Shown here piece by piece: positions 6,210 to 12,568 of a stretch of DNA of 20,582 bases. The translations under genes were made by a program, and so were the position numbers. The notes beneath the pieces are model-generated. The model worked only from the letters and a program-made list of their open reading frames with translations. It had not been told where the DNA came from and ran no database searches. Origin of the DNA: a virus. The stretch spans positions 1 through 20,582 of the IMG/VR virus record IMGVR_UViG_3300046009_002074. One strand, given 5' to 3'. The first letter of the stretch is position 1; every line of letters begins with the position of its first letter.

Positions 6210-6485
6210 ATGGGTCTGAAATCTACTACTGTCTGCTTGGGCTATCAGCAGATCACGTCGCTTAGCTCTGCCGCTGGTTTGACCGTCCCCCAAGGCGCTA
6301 CACTGGCTTTGATCGTGCCGGAAACGCAGAACGTGCGTTGGCGCGACGACGGCACGAACCCCACGGCAAGTGTCGGAATGCCAATCTTTGTTGGCGCGTC
6401 GCTTAGCTATGACGGCGACTTCAACAAAATCAAATTCATCGAAACTGCCGCAAGCGCTAAGCTCAACATCAGCTATTACGCATGA
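6210..6485 (+). CDS. Small beta-rich phage protein, 91 residues
   Basis: The gene starts at an ATG preceded by AGAGGG. The product appears to be a small beta-sandwich-like protein with segments LTVPQGATLALIVPETQNVR and WRDDGTNPTASVGMPIFVGA, and ends in a hydrophobic strand pattern. The VRWRDDGxxPTAxxGMP pattern recurs in phage structural proteins of unknown function and looks like a virion surface or head-tail component. No signal peptide or catalytic motif is visible. The stop overlaps the next gene by 4 bases (ATGA). Confidence is good that it is a gene and low about its role. Confidence 0.75.
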   Translation: MGLKSTTVCLGYQQITSLSSAAGLTVPQGATLALIVPETQNVRWRDDGTNPTASVGMPIFVGASLSYDGDFNKIKFIETAASAKLNISYYA

Positions 6486-6694
6486 CGATACGGCTTCGGT
6501 CCATAAATGGCGATGAAATGCGGCTTCGGCCGCAGCTTCGCATTCAGCCAGCCTCGTATGAAGGTGGGCTAGGGCCGTTTATGCCGGCGGTCGGTGAGGG
6601 TGGCTCCGGTCCTATACCATCACAAGCGATCTTCGACCGTTTTGATGTTGCGATTCTTGACCGCGAAGGTTTTGAGATAGAGACGAGGGCGTAA
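6482..6694 (+). CDS. Small hypothetical protein, 70 residues
   Basis: The ATG overlaps the preceding TGA, and the TAA at 6692-6694 shares its last base with the ATG of the fibre gene. The gene is held only by these tight couplings and by normal codon use. The product contains an Arg-rich N-terminal strand (MTIRLRSINGDEMRLRPQLR), a Gly/Pro-rich middle (SYEGGLGPFMPAVGEGG) and a strand FDVAILDREGFEIETRA. I do not recognise a family. The position suggests a structural accessory to the fibre downstream. Confidence 0.65.
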   Translation: MTIRLRSINGDEMRLRPQLRIQPASYEGGLGPFMPAVGEGGSGPIPSQAIFDRFDVAILDREGFEIETRA

Positions 6695-7845
6695 TGGCTT
6701 ATATTTATAATCTTACAGATACTTGGAACGCCGCCGGAACGGCGTTCAACGGTATCAAGATGGTCGTTACGAACACGGCCTCGGCGGCAGGTTCTTATCT
6801 TATCAACCTAAGTTCGACAGGCGCGACCACTGGGTCGTTTACTGTCGATAAAAGCGGCAATGGCGCGGTGTCGGGGACTTTTACAGTCACTGGTGCTGGT
6901 TCTATTCAAGGAATGACGGTCGGTCTTGGCGGCGGCGCGTCGAGCACTAACGTCGCATTTGGCAATGTGGCGCTTGCGTCGAATACTACAGGCACGTTCA
7001 ACGTGGCCATTGGGTCGTCAGCGCTTGCCGCTAATCTTGTCGGAAACAATAATCTGGCGATCGGAAGTAGCACTCTTTCAGTCAATACTGGCAGCACTAA
7101 TACGGCTATTGGGACCGCGAGTCTTACGGCTAACACGACGGGCGTTCAGAATGTCGGCGTTGGGTACGCTACGCTTGCGACCAATAGTGTTGGCAATAAC
7201 AATACGGCGGTCGGCACGAATGCTCTAATCACATGCACTGGCAGCGGCAACGCGGCGGTTGGGTATAACGCGGGCAATAAAATCGCTGGCGGCGGCAATA
7301 ACACTACTGTGGGGAATAGCGCTGGCTACAGCATTACCAGCGGAATTAACAACGCATGTCTGGGTCAGGCATCCGGGTATGGTATTACGACCGGCTCCTA
7401 TAATGTTATCATCGGTGGTTATCAGGGCTCGGCTGCGCCAATTAGCGCAACAGGCAGCAACTATGTTGTGTTGTCTGATGGCGCGGCTAACATCGGCGCG
7501 TATTGGCAGAATGGCGGCGGTTGGTATCAGCAGAATAACAATGCGTCTTGGTCGGTTACGTCTGACGTGTCGATCAAGACAAATATCATTGATCTTGAGG
7601 GCGGGTTGAGTGTCATTAACGCGCTTCGCGCGGTTGAATTTGATTACATCGACTCAGGCCGCCACGATGAAGGTTTCATCGCCCAAGAATATATCAATGT
7701 TCTGCCGCGTCAGGTCGCCAAGAAAGAAGATGGAAAACTGGCGATTCAGTTCAATCTTCTTCCTTATCTCGTGAAAGCGATTCAGGAACTTTCGAGCGAA
7801 AATGCTGATCTTAAGCAGCGTCTAACGGCTCTGGAAGGAAAATAA
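6694..7845 (+). CDS. Fibre protein with YadA-head-like repeats and a peptidase S74 chaperone domain
   Basis: This is probably a trimeric fibre or appendage. After an N-terminal region (1-85) come about ten repeats of the form N-x-A-(V/I)-G starting at residues 86, 103, 120, 136, 153, 170, 186, 203, 220 and 237. The spacing of 16-17 residues suits a left-handed parallel beta-roll like YadA-type heads. From about 286 a peptidase S74 intramolecular chaperone domain begins with TSDVSIKTNI, continues through GFIAQEYINVLP, and ends in a coiled coil, KAIQELSSENADLKQRLTAL. In this family a Ser-Lys pair performs self-cleavage that frees the chaperone after trimer folding. S290 and K295 have the right spacing, so cleavage just before S290 is expected. 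The location between portal and scaffold is unusual for a fibre gene. Receptor binding is inferred. Confidence 0.9.
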   Translation: MAYIYNLTDTWNAAGTAFNGIKMVVTNTASAAGSYLINLSSTGATTGSFTVDKSGNGAVSGTFTVTGAGSIQGMTVGLGGGASSTNVAFGNVALASNTTGTFNVAIGSSALAANLVGNNNLAIGSSTLSVNTGSTNTAIGTASLTANTTGVQNVGVGYATLATNSVGNNNTAVGTNALITCTGSGNAAVGYNAGNKIAGGGNNTTVGNSAGYSITSGINNACLGQASGYGITTGSYNVIIGGYQGSAAPISATGSNYVVLSDGAANIGAYWQNGGGWYQQNNNASWSVTSDVSIKTNIIDLEGGLSVINALRAVEFDYIDSGRHDEGFIAQEYINVLPRQVAKKEDGKLAIQFNLLPYLVKAIQELSSENADLKQRLTALEGK

Positions 7846-7846
7846 G

Positions 7847-8176
7847 ATGGCTATTACGTATGCTTGGGATGTCGTCGAAATGGCGTGCGCCCCTGAATTA
7901 GACGGCCGGATTAATGTCGTGACTTCAGTGAAATGGACCGCCACAGCTACTGAAAGTGGAAAATCCACGAGTGTCTGCGGAAATCAAATGATCCATTTTA
8001 ACGACGACCGCCCGTTTGTGCCCTATGAAAATCTCACAAAGGCGCAGGTGCTTACTTGGGTCAAGAACGATCTTGGTGCGGATGGCGTCGCATTGACCCA
8101 GCAGAATTTGGCGGCAGCGCTTGCCAGCATTGGCAATCCTGCCGTCGTAGTCCCTGCGTTGCCGTGGAGCGTTTGA
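7847..8176 (+). CDS. Small conserved phage protein, DUF7936-like
   Basis: This 109-residue protein follows the fibre gene by one base, with GGAAAA before the ATG. It opens with ITYAWDVVEMACAPELDGR, then a strand VVTSVKWTATAT, a central PFVPYENLTKAQVLTWVKND and a terminal VVVPALPWSV. The YxWxVxxMxxxPxxDGxxxVV opening, the PFxPYxxLTxxQVxxWV centre and the P-x-LPW ending form a pattern I recognise from many short-tailed phage proteins grouped (from memory) as DUF7936. They usually sit near tail or fibre genes and have no established role. It could be a fibre-associated or virion protein. It is followed by a 64-base gap before the scaffold gene. Confidence 0.8.
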   Translation: MAITYAWDVVEMACAPELDGRINVVTSVKWTATATESGKSTSVCGNQMIHFNDDRPFVPYENLTKAQVLTWVKNDLGADGVALTQQNLAAALASIGNPAVVVPALPWSV

Positions 8177-8240
8177 CACGTCAAATACTCTATGGCATTG
8201 TAAACTAACCGACTAGCCGGACAGCTAGGTAGGAGACGTA

Positions 8241-9020
8241 ATGTCTGATGATGAACAGGCTGTAGCGGAGATCAGCCCCGCGCCGGAACCGGAAGCTACG
8301 GCAGCACCGGAATCTGCTGATACGACGCCGGAGGAACAGCAGCCTACAAAATCGTTCTCTCAGGAAGAGTTGGACGCGATTGTAAGCAAGCGCCTTGCAA
8401 GAGAACAGCGCAAATGGGAAAGAGAGCAGGCCCAACGGCTTGCGGAGCAGCAGGCGCGAACGCCCGCCGCACCTCCACCTGCGCCGGATGATTTCGAGAA
8501 TGCTCAGCAATACGCGGAAGCGTTAGCGGAGCAGAAAGCGCGAGATCTTCTAGCCCAGCGCGAGGCCGCAGCCCAACAGGCAGCGATCTTGGAGTCCTAT
8601 AAGGACCGTGAAGAAGAGGCTAGGGACCGATACGAAGACTTTGAACAAGTCGCGTATAATCCGAACCTTCCCGTCACGGACGTTATGGCTCAAGCCATCC
8701 AGGCTTCTGACATTGGCCCCGAAGTCATCTATTGGCTAGGGTCTAATCCGAAAGAAGCCGGGCGGATTTCCAAACTGCCGCCTGTCTTGCAGGCAAAAGA
8801 GATCGGGAAGATCGAGGTCAATCTGACCACGAACCCGCCGGTTAAGAAAACCTCAACCGCGCCCGCACCTCTTGCTCCTGTCACGGCTACTCGATCAAAC
8901 TCAGGCCCGCGTTACGATACGGCAGACCCTCGGTCTATCAAGTCAATGTCAACGTCGGAATGGATTGAAGCGGAACGGCAGCGTCAGATCAAGAAGTGGG
9001 AAGCGCAGAATCGGAGATAA
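8241..9020 (+). CDS. Capsid scaffolding protein, P22 gp8-like
   Basis: This is the internal scaffold that guides coat assembly and leaves before DNA enters. The 259-residue product starts with a very acidic, Pro/Ala-rich disordered tail (1-35). It continues with an Arg/Gln/Glu-rich helix, SKRLAREQRKWEREQAQRLA (about 49-68), and a long Ala/Gln/Glu coil at about 90-135. A compact segment around TDVMAQAIQASDIGPEVIYW (about 150-169) is typical of phage scaffolds, and the C-terminus EWIEAERQRQIKKWEAQNRR is a short basic helix, the type of element that contacts coat in P22. It sits immediately before the coat gene (3-base gap). The ATG has a TAGGAG ribosome-binding site. No protease motif is seen. 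Confidence 0.88.
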   Translation: MSDDEQAVAEISPAPEPEATAAPESADTTPEEQQPTKSFSQEELDAIVSKRLAREQRKWEREQAQRLAEQQARTPAAPPPAPDDFENAQQYAEALAEQKARDLLAQREAAAQQAAILESYKDREEEARDRYEDFEQVAYNPNLPVTDVMAQAIQASDIGPEVIYWLGSNPKEAGRISKLPPVLQAKEIGKIEVNLTTNPPVKKTSTAPAPLAPVTATRSNSGPRYDTADPRSIKSMSTSEWIEAERQRQIKKWEAQNRR

Positions 9021-9023
9021 GGT

Positions 9024-10220
9024 ATGTCTAACTCAATTCTTACGATTGACATGATTACTCGCAAGGCTCTGGAGATCCTTGAGAATAATCTTGTCCTGAC
9101 GCGCACCGTTAACCGCCAGTATGACGACTCTTTCGCCGTTGAAGGCGCGAAGATCGGCTCGACCCTGCGTATCCGCCTGCCTGACCGCGCTCTGGTCACG
9201 GACGGCGCTGCGCTTCAGGTTCAGGACGACAACGAACAGTACACGACCCTGACCGTGTCTTCGCAGAAGCATATCGGCGTGAACTTCACGACCGCCGAAC
9301 TGACGATGCAGTTGGACGACTTCGCGGAACGCGTGCTGAAGCCGCGTATTTCGCAGCTCGCCGCCAGCATCGACGCTGACGTTGCGAACTCGTTCAAATA
9401 CATCGGCAACTCGGTCGGCACGCCCGGCACGACTCCGGCCACCTCGCTCGTTCTGTTGCAGGCGCAGCAGAAGCTGAACGAGAACGCCGCTGTCATGTCG
9501 CCGCGCTATGCGACGGTCAATCCGGCTGCTAACGCCGCGCTGATCGAAGGCATGAAGGGCCTGTTCAACCCGGTTTCGGCTATCAGCAAGCAGTTCAAGA
9601 ACGGCATGTTCGGTGAAGGCATCCTCGGCTATGACGAGCTGAATATGTCGCAGTCGGTCAAGCAGTTCACGACCGGCTCGCGCGCCGGCACCGTGACGGT
9701 CAGCACCTCGGTCACGACCGAAGGTTCGACGACCATCGTTCTGACGGGCCTTGGCTCGACGACGATCAAGGCTGGTGACGTGTTCACGATTGGCAGCGTT
9801 TACGCCGTCAACCCGCAGACTCGCGAGTCGACCGGCTCGCTGTATCAGTTCGTGGCTCTGGCTGACGTTACGGCGTCCACCACGGCTTCGGTCACTGTCC
9901 CGGCGATGTATTCGGCTGGCCAGGCTCTCGCCACGGTCGACGCTCTGCCGGTTTCCGGCGCGGCTGTCACCTTCTACGGTTCTGCTTCGACGCAGTATCC
10001 GCAGAACCTGATCTACCATCGTGACGCCATCGCGTTCGCCACCGCCGATCTGCTTATGCCGCAGGGCGTCGACATGGCTTCGCGTCAGGTCCATAATGGT
10101 ATCAGCCTGCGCGTCGTGCGTCAGTATGACATCAACAACGACCGCCTGCCGTGCCGTATTGACGTGCTGTATGGCTATTCGGTCATTCGTCCGCAGATGG
10201 CTGTCCGTCTGTGGGGCTAA
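9024..10220 (+). CDS. Major coat protein, P22 gp5-like
   Basis: This is the main shell subunit, expected to have the HK97 fold. At 398 residues it is slightly shorter than P22 coat (430). The start, MITRKALEILENNLVLTRTV, is followed by GSTLRIRLPDRA (about 46-57) and GVNFTTAELTMQLDDFAERV (about 85-104), landmarks of P22-type coat proteins. A beta-rich insert at about 216-300, including GDVFTIGSVYAVNPQTRESTG, corresponds in place to the inserted domain of P22 coat. The C-terminal strand RIDVLYGYSVIRPQMAVRLW matches the family ending. Codon choice is strongly biased to C-ending and G-ending codons compared with neighbours, as expected for the most abundant virion protein. A strong hairpin terminator follows 6 bases after the stop. 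Confidence 0.95.
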   Translation: MSNSILTIDMITRKALEILENNLVLTRTVNRQYDDSFAVEGAKIGSTLRIRLPDRALVTDGAALQVQDDNEQYTTLTVSSQKHIGVNFTTAELTMQLDDFAERVLKPRISQLAASIDADVANSFKYIGNSVGTPGTTPATSLVLLQAQQKLNENAAVMSPRYATVNPAANAALIEGMKGLFNPVSAISKQFKNGMFGEGILGYDELNMSQSVKQFTTGSRAGTVTVSTSVTTEGSTTIVLTGLGSTTIKAGDVFTIGSVYAVNPQTRESTGSLYQFVALADVTASTTASVTVPAMYSAGQALATVDALPVSGAAVTFYGSASTQYPQNLIYHRDAIAFATADLLMPQGVDMASRQVHNGISLRVVRQYDINNDRLPCRIDVLYGYSVIRPQMAVRLWG

Positions 10221-10226
10221 CATTAG

Positions 10227-10253
10227 AGGGGGCTTCGGCCCCTTCTTCTTCTA
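10227..10253 (+). terminator. Hairpin terminator after the coat gene
   Basis: AGGGGGC (10227-10233) pairs with GCCCCTT (10238-10244) across a TTCG tetraloop, with one G-T pair, followed by CTTCTTCT. This is the classic stable tetraloop design. The trailing T run is interrupted, so termination may be partial, which would let the tail genes be made at a lower level than coat. Confidence 0.75.
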
Positions 10254-10270
10254 ATTCAAGGAGTTAATCC

Positions 10271-10753
10271 ATGACGACTACTTCGAATGCGGCTTATCCG
10301 CTTGAGACGTTTGGCCCTTACGGCGCTCTTCCGAATGGTGAAGGCGGCTACCAGGTCGGTGACGGCAATCTGTCTGGCACCAATTTTATCAATACGCCAG
10401 CTCCGGCGGCTATCCCCGCTGGCGCGGCCACGCTTACGGCTGCACAGGTCGTTGGTGGCTTGATTCTTGGCAGCCCAGGTGCTTCAGCGGCAGCTTACAC
10501 GCTTCCGACTGTTGCTAATCTTGAAGCCGAACTTATAGCGGTCGTTAAAGTTGGCGCAACCTTCGACTTCTCGATCATCAACGTCGATGGTTCTAGCTCT
10601 GGCGTTATCACTGTGACGACAAACACGGGTTGGTCAATCGGCACCTCTGGTAGTCAGGGTCTGATGACCATTGCGGCTGTTGCTGGAACGACACAGCGCT
10701 ATCGCGCTCGTAAGGCCAGTGCTACCACTTGGGCGCTTTACCGCATCTCGTAA
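10271..10753 (+). CDS. Putative capsid decoration or fibre-type structural protein, 160 residues
   Basis: The gene has an AAGGAG ribosome-binding site and is the first gene after the coat terminator. The product has a loose Gly/Pro-rich N-terminus (1-45) that may bind the shell. This is followed by a beta-sandwich-like part with VVGGLILGSPGASAAAYTLP, VGATFDFSIINVDGSSSGVI and a closing strand TTWALYRIS. The segment LPTVANLEAELIAVVKVGAT followed by FDFSIIN and GVITVTTNTG resembles a common small phage structural family found next to coat genes. No enzyme motif is seen. Low helix content and the location suggest a surface protein, but binding to coat is inference. Confidence 0.7.
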   Translation: MTTTSNAAYPLETFGPYGALPNGEGGYQVGDGNLSGTNFINTPAPAAIPAGAATLTAAQVVGGLILGSPGASAAAYTLPTVANLEAELIAVVKVGATFDFSIINVDGSSSGVITVTTNTGWSIGTSGSQGLMTIAAVAGTTQRYRARKASATTWALYRIS

Positions 10754-10768
10754 TAAAGGATAAAGGCA

Positions 10769-11224
10769 ATGCCAAACACAAAACCTGTAGGTGTTGCCTT
10801 TTCTGATCCCGAACTCGTAAGTGGCACAACCATTACGGGCGCGACGATCAGCGGAGGCACTATATCTGGCGCGACTTCGGTTAGCGCAAGCGACATCACG
10901 ACAACTGGCGGTCTTTATCTAAAGACGGCTACTGTAGCTGCGACTGGCTCAACACAGTCCGACGCCGCATCAATATCAGACGGGCTTACGCTTGTAACAG
11001 CGGCTGACGCTACTAAAGGCGTTAAACTTCCAGCGGCTATTGCAGGGCGCACGGTCATCATTAAAAATGGCGCTAATGCTGTTTTGAAAGTATGGCCTGC
11101 TACGGGCGACGGCATCAATGCAATCACAGTTGACTCCAACTATGTGCTTGCAGCCAATACTTCCTCGCTGCTCATCGCATATGACGCAACGACTTGGTAT
11201 TCTGTCCCGCTTCTGGCGTCTTAA
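10769..11224 (+). CDS. Putative decoration or fibre-type structural protein with pentapeptide-like repeats, 151 residues
   Basis: The gene is preceded by AAAGGATAAAGG. An N-terminal stretch at about residues 19-37 repeats five-residue units (TITGA, TISGG, TISGA), a pattern typical of trimeric beta-helical shafts in phage fibres. The rest is a compact beta domain with LVTAADATKGVKLPAAIAGR, VIIKNGANAVLKVWPATGDG, INAITVDSNYVLAANTS and ATTWYSVPLL. The sequence KLPxAxxGRxVIIKNxGANxxKVWPxxGDxIN is one I recognise from many phage head-associated or decoration-type proteins. It resembles the preceding gene in size and overall design, and the two may make one surface structure. A second hairpin follows. 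Confidence 0.7.
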   Translation: MPNTKPVGVAFSDPELVSGTTITGATISGGTISGATSVSASDITTTGGLYLKTATVAATGSTQSDAASISDGLTLVTAADATKGVKLPAAIAGRTVIIKNGANAVLKVWPATGDGINAITVDSNYVLAANTSSLLIAYDATTWYSVPLLAS

Positions 11225-11234
11225 TATAACCTTA

Positions 11235-11262
11235 CGGGCGGGCTACGGCCCGCCTGGCCCTT
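11235..11262 (+). terminator. Hairpin after the second decoration gene
   Basis: A 7-pair perfect stem, GGCGGGC (11237-11243) with GCCCGCC (11248-11254), closes a TACG loop and is extended by one G-T and one C-G pair. The bases behind it (GCCCTTTCC) are only weakly T-rich. It could be a leaky terminator or an RNA stability hairpin. Confidence 0.55.
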
Positions 11263-11276
11263 TCCATAGGTGTAAA

Positions 11277-11582
11277 ATGGCCCTGATTTATTTGCGTCAT
11301 GAGCGTCATGGCGTTAAGATCGCCACGCTAGAAATGGAAGCCGAAGCCGACGAAGAGAACGGCTGGGAAAGGTTCGATCCAAATGACGACGACGGCGGGC
11401 GATCAGATCAACGGAGCCCTGAGACTTCTGGGCGTCCTCGCAGAAGGCGAAACGCCCTCAGCGGAGACATCTCAGGACGCGCTGACAGCGCTGAACCAGA
11501 TGATCGACTCGTGGAACACAGAGCGTCTGGCGGTCTTTTCAACGCAGGACCAAACCTTTCTGTGGCCGCCAAGCGCTCTTAG
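11277..11582 (+). CDS. Small acidic protein overlapping the gp4-like gene
   Basis: The start is ATG at 11277 with a modest AGGTG ribosome-binding site. The first 40 or so residues look like a genuine small phage protein: MALIYLRHERHGVKIATLEM, then EAEADEENGWERFDPNDDD. The YLRHxxHGxKxAxxxxEAxxDExNGWxRF pattern is familiar from short proteins just before tail-connector genes in P22-like phages, with unknown function. After about residue 36 the frame runs for 200 bases over the start of the next gene and becomes Arg/Ser/Gly-rich, as expected of an out-of-frame reading. Either the protein has gained this tail or the stop was lost or shifted by a small indel. I am confident of the N-terminal part and much less of the C-terminus. 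Confidence 0.65.
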   Translation: MALIYLRHERHGVKIATLEMEAEADEENGWERFDPNDDDGGRSDQRSPETSGRPRRRRNALSGDISGRADSAEPDDRLVEHRASGGLFNAGPNLSVAAKRS

Positions 11583-12096
11583 CCGGACGCTTGGCCCTAC
11601 CGGCGATTTTGTTGGCAACCGACCTGTTCTGCTAGATGACGCGACTTATTTCCGCGACCCGCAGACCAATGTGTCCTACGGCATCAAGTTCATCAACCAG
11701 CAACAGTATGACGGCATCGCCGTCAAGACTGTTACGTCCACATACCCGCAGGTCATTTTTACGAATATGACCTACCCAGACATTGAAATGTTCATTTATC
11801 CGGTGCCGTTGCGGCTTCTGGAATGGCATTTCATTTCGGTCAAAGAACTGACGCAACCGGCCGTTTTGGCTACGCCATTGACGTTCCCGCCAGGCTATCT
11901 GCGGGCGTTCCGCTATAATTTGGCCTGCGAAATGGCCCCTGAGTTTGGCGTCGAGCCGTCAGCGCAGGTGCAGCGCATCGCCATGTATAGCAAGCGCAAT
12001 CTGAAGCGTATCAATAACCCGGATGACATTATGGCGCTGCCATACAGCATTGTGGGCACCCGCCAGCGCTATAATATCTACGCCGGAAACTATTGA
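11383..12096 (+). CDS. Tail accessory factor / packaged-DNA stabilisation protein, P22 gp4-like
   Basis: This is probably the adaptor that binds under the portal after packaging and begins tail assembly. The 237-residue product begins TAGDQINGALRLLGVLAEGE, then QDALTALNQMIDSWNTERLA (about 31-50), both hallmarks of the P22 gp4 family. A beta part follows with YPDIEMFIYPVP and EWHFISVKELTQPA. It ends with a helical segment, LTFPPGYLRAFRYNLACEMA, and SKRNLKRINN, the arrangement usual in this family. In P22, gp4 also has muramidase activity; no catalytic residue can be identified here by eye. The start lies inside the preceding frame. The end overlaps the oppositely oriented HNH gene by 7 bases. 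Confidence 0.9.
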   Translation: MTTTAGDQINGALRLLGVLAEGETPSAETSQDALTALNQMIDSWNTERLAVFSTQDQTFLWPPSALSRTLGPTGDFVGNRPVLLDDATYFRDPQTNVSYGIKFINQQQYDGIAVKTVTSTYPQVIFTNMTYPDIEMFIYPVPLRLLEWHFISVKELTQPAVLATPLTFPPGYLRAFRYNLACEMAPEFGVEPSAQVQRIAMYSKRNLKRINNPDDIMALPYSIVGTRQRYNIYAGNY

Positions 12097-12539
12097 TAAA
12101 TCAAGGACTTATACCTAAGGTAGGCAGCATGAGCTTCTTCAGGCGTATCAAAACACCCTATCTTGATGTGCTTGCGGTTGAGCATTATTTGCGCACGCCA
12201 TTTTCCTTGGTGCAGCGATACACCTCTGAAACCTGCCGCATTATTGCAGTTTGGTCTAGGGATGTTGTGCAAATTCTGCGCTCTGCTCACGTCGCGCAAA
12301 TTGCTGAATTTGTTGTTAGTTTTATCCCCGTCTATATGGTCTACATGGTGAACCGGCCAACTTCCCGTGACATAAAGCCAAGCCAATCTATGCGCAGTAT
12401 ATCGATGGCCATTCACATTTATGCGCCAATATCCGGTTTTCATTTTATCGCCGGCTATCTCACCCGTTTTGCGGCGCGTAAAAACACCTGTATCCGGGTC
12501 GTAGAACAACTCTTGGCGCAGAATTTTTGCGGTAAGCAT
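12090..12539 (-). CDS. HNH homing-type endonuclease with AP2-like DNA-binding tail
   Basis: This is the only leftward gene within the structural operon. The 149-residue product has an N-terminal motif (FYDPDTGVFTRRKTG, about 12-26) and a YTAHRLAWLYVTG segment (47-59). It then has an HNH core with HHVDHIDGDKTNNKFSNLR (H64, H65, D67, H68, D70, N75, N76, N80) and Asn89. The C-terminus (about 101-146) is AP2-like: GFRGVSLHQGKWRAQI followed by a helix, TPEEAHAAYLRYK. This domain order is typical of free-standing HNH endonucleases that spread among phages by cutting alleles lacking them. All expected core residues are present, so it may be active. The ATG at 12539 has a perfect AAAGGAGG site. The gene looks AT-richer than its neighbours, which suggests acquisition. 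Confidence 0.92.
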   Translation of the reverse strand: MLTAKILRQELFYDPDTGVFTRRKTGEIAGDKMKTGYWRINVNGHRYTAHRLAWLYVTGSWPVHHVDHIDGDKTNNKFSNLRDVSRAQNLHNIPRPNCNNAAGFRGVSLHQGKWRAQIMLNRKHIKIGCFDTPEEAHAAYLRYKSLIYQ

Positions 12540-12543
12540 GTTG

Positions 12544-12561
12544 CCTCCTTTGATGCGGAGG
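12544..12561. promoter_or_regulatory. Inverted repeat formed by two back-to-back ribosome-binding sites
   Basis: CCTCC (12544-12548) and GGAGG (12557-12561) are separated by 8 bases. On the minus strand the first is the ribosome-binding site of the HNH gene; on the plus strand the second is that of the gp10-like gene, 7 bases before its ATG. In rightward transcripts that read through the HNH region the two can pair and partly hide the second site. A regulatory effect is inference. Confidence 0.6.
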
Positions 12562-12568
12562 TTTTACC

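Noticed and set aside
9033-10223. 396-codon leftward frame opposite the coat gene
   Set aside because: Produced by the coat gene's codon bias; it would begin at the coat stop and has Arg/Asp/His-rich random-like sequence.
11118-11276. Upstream extension of the small acidic gene
   Set aside because: It would overlap the decoration gene and the hairpin at 11235-11262; the ATG at 11277 follows both.
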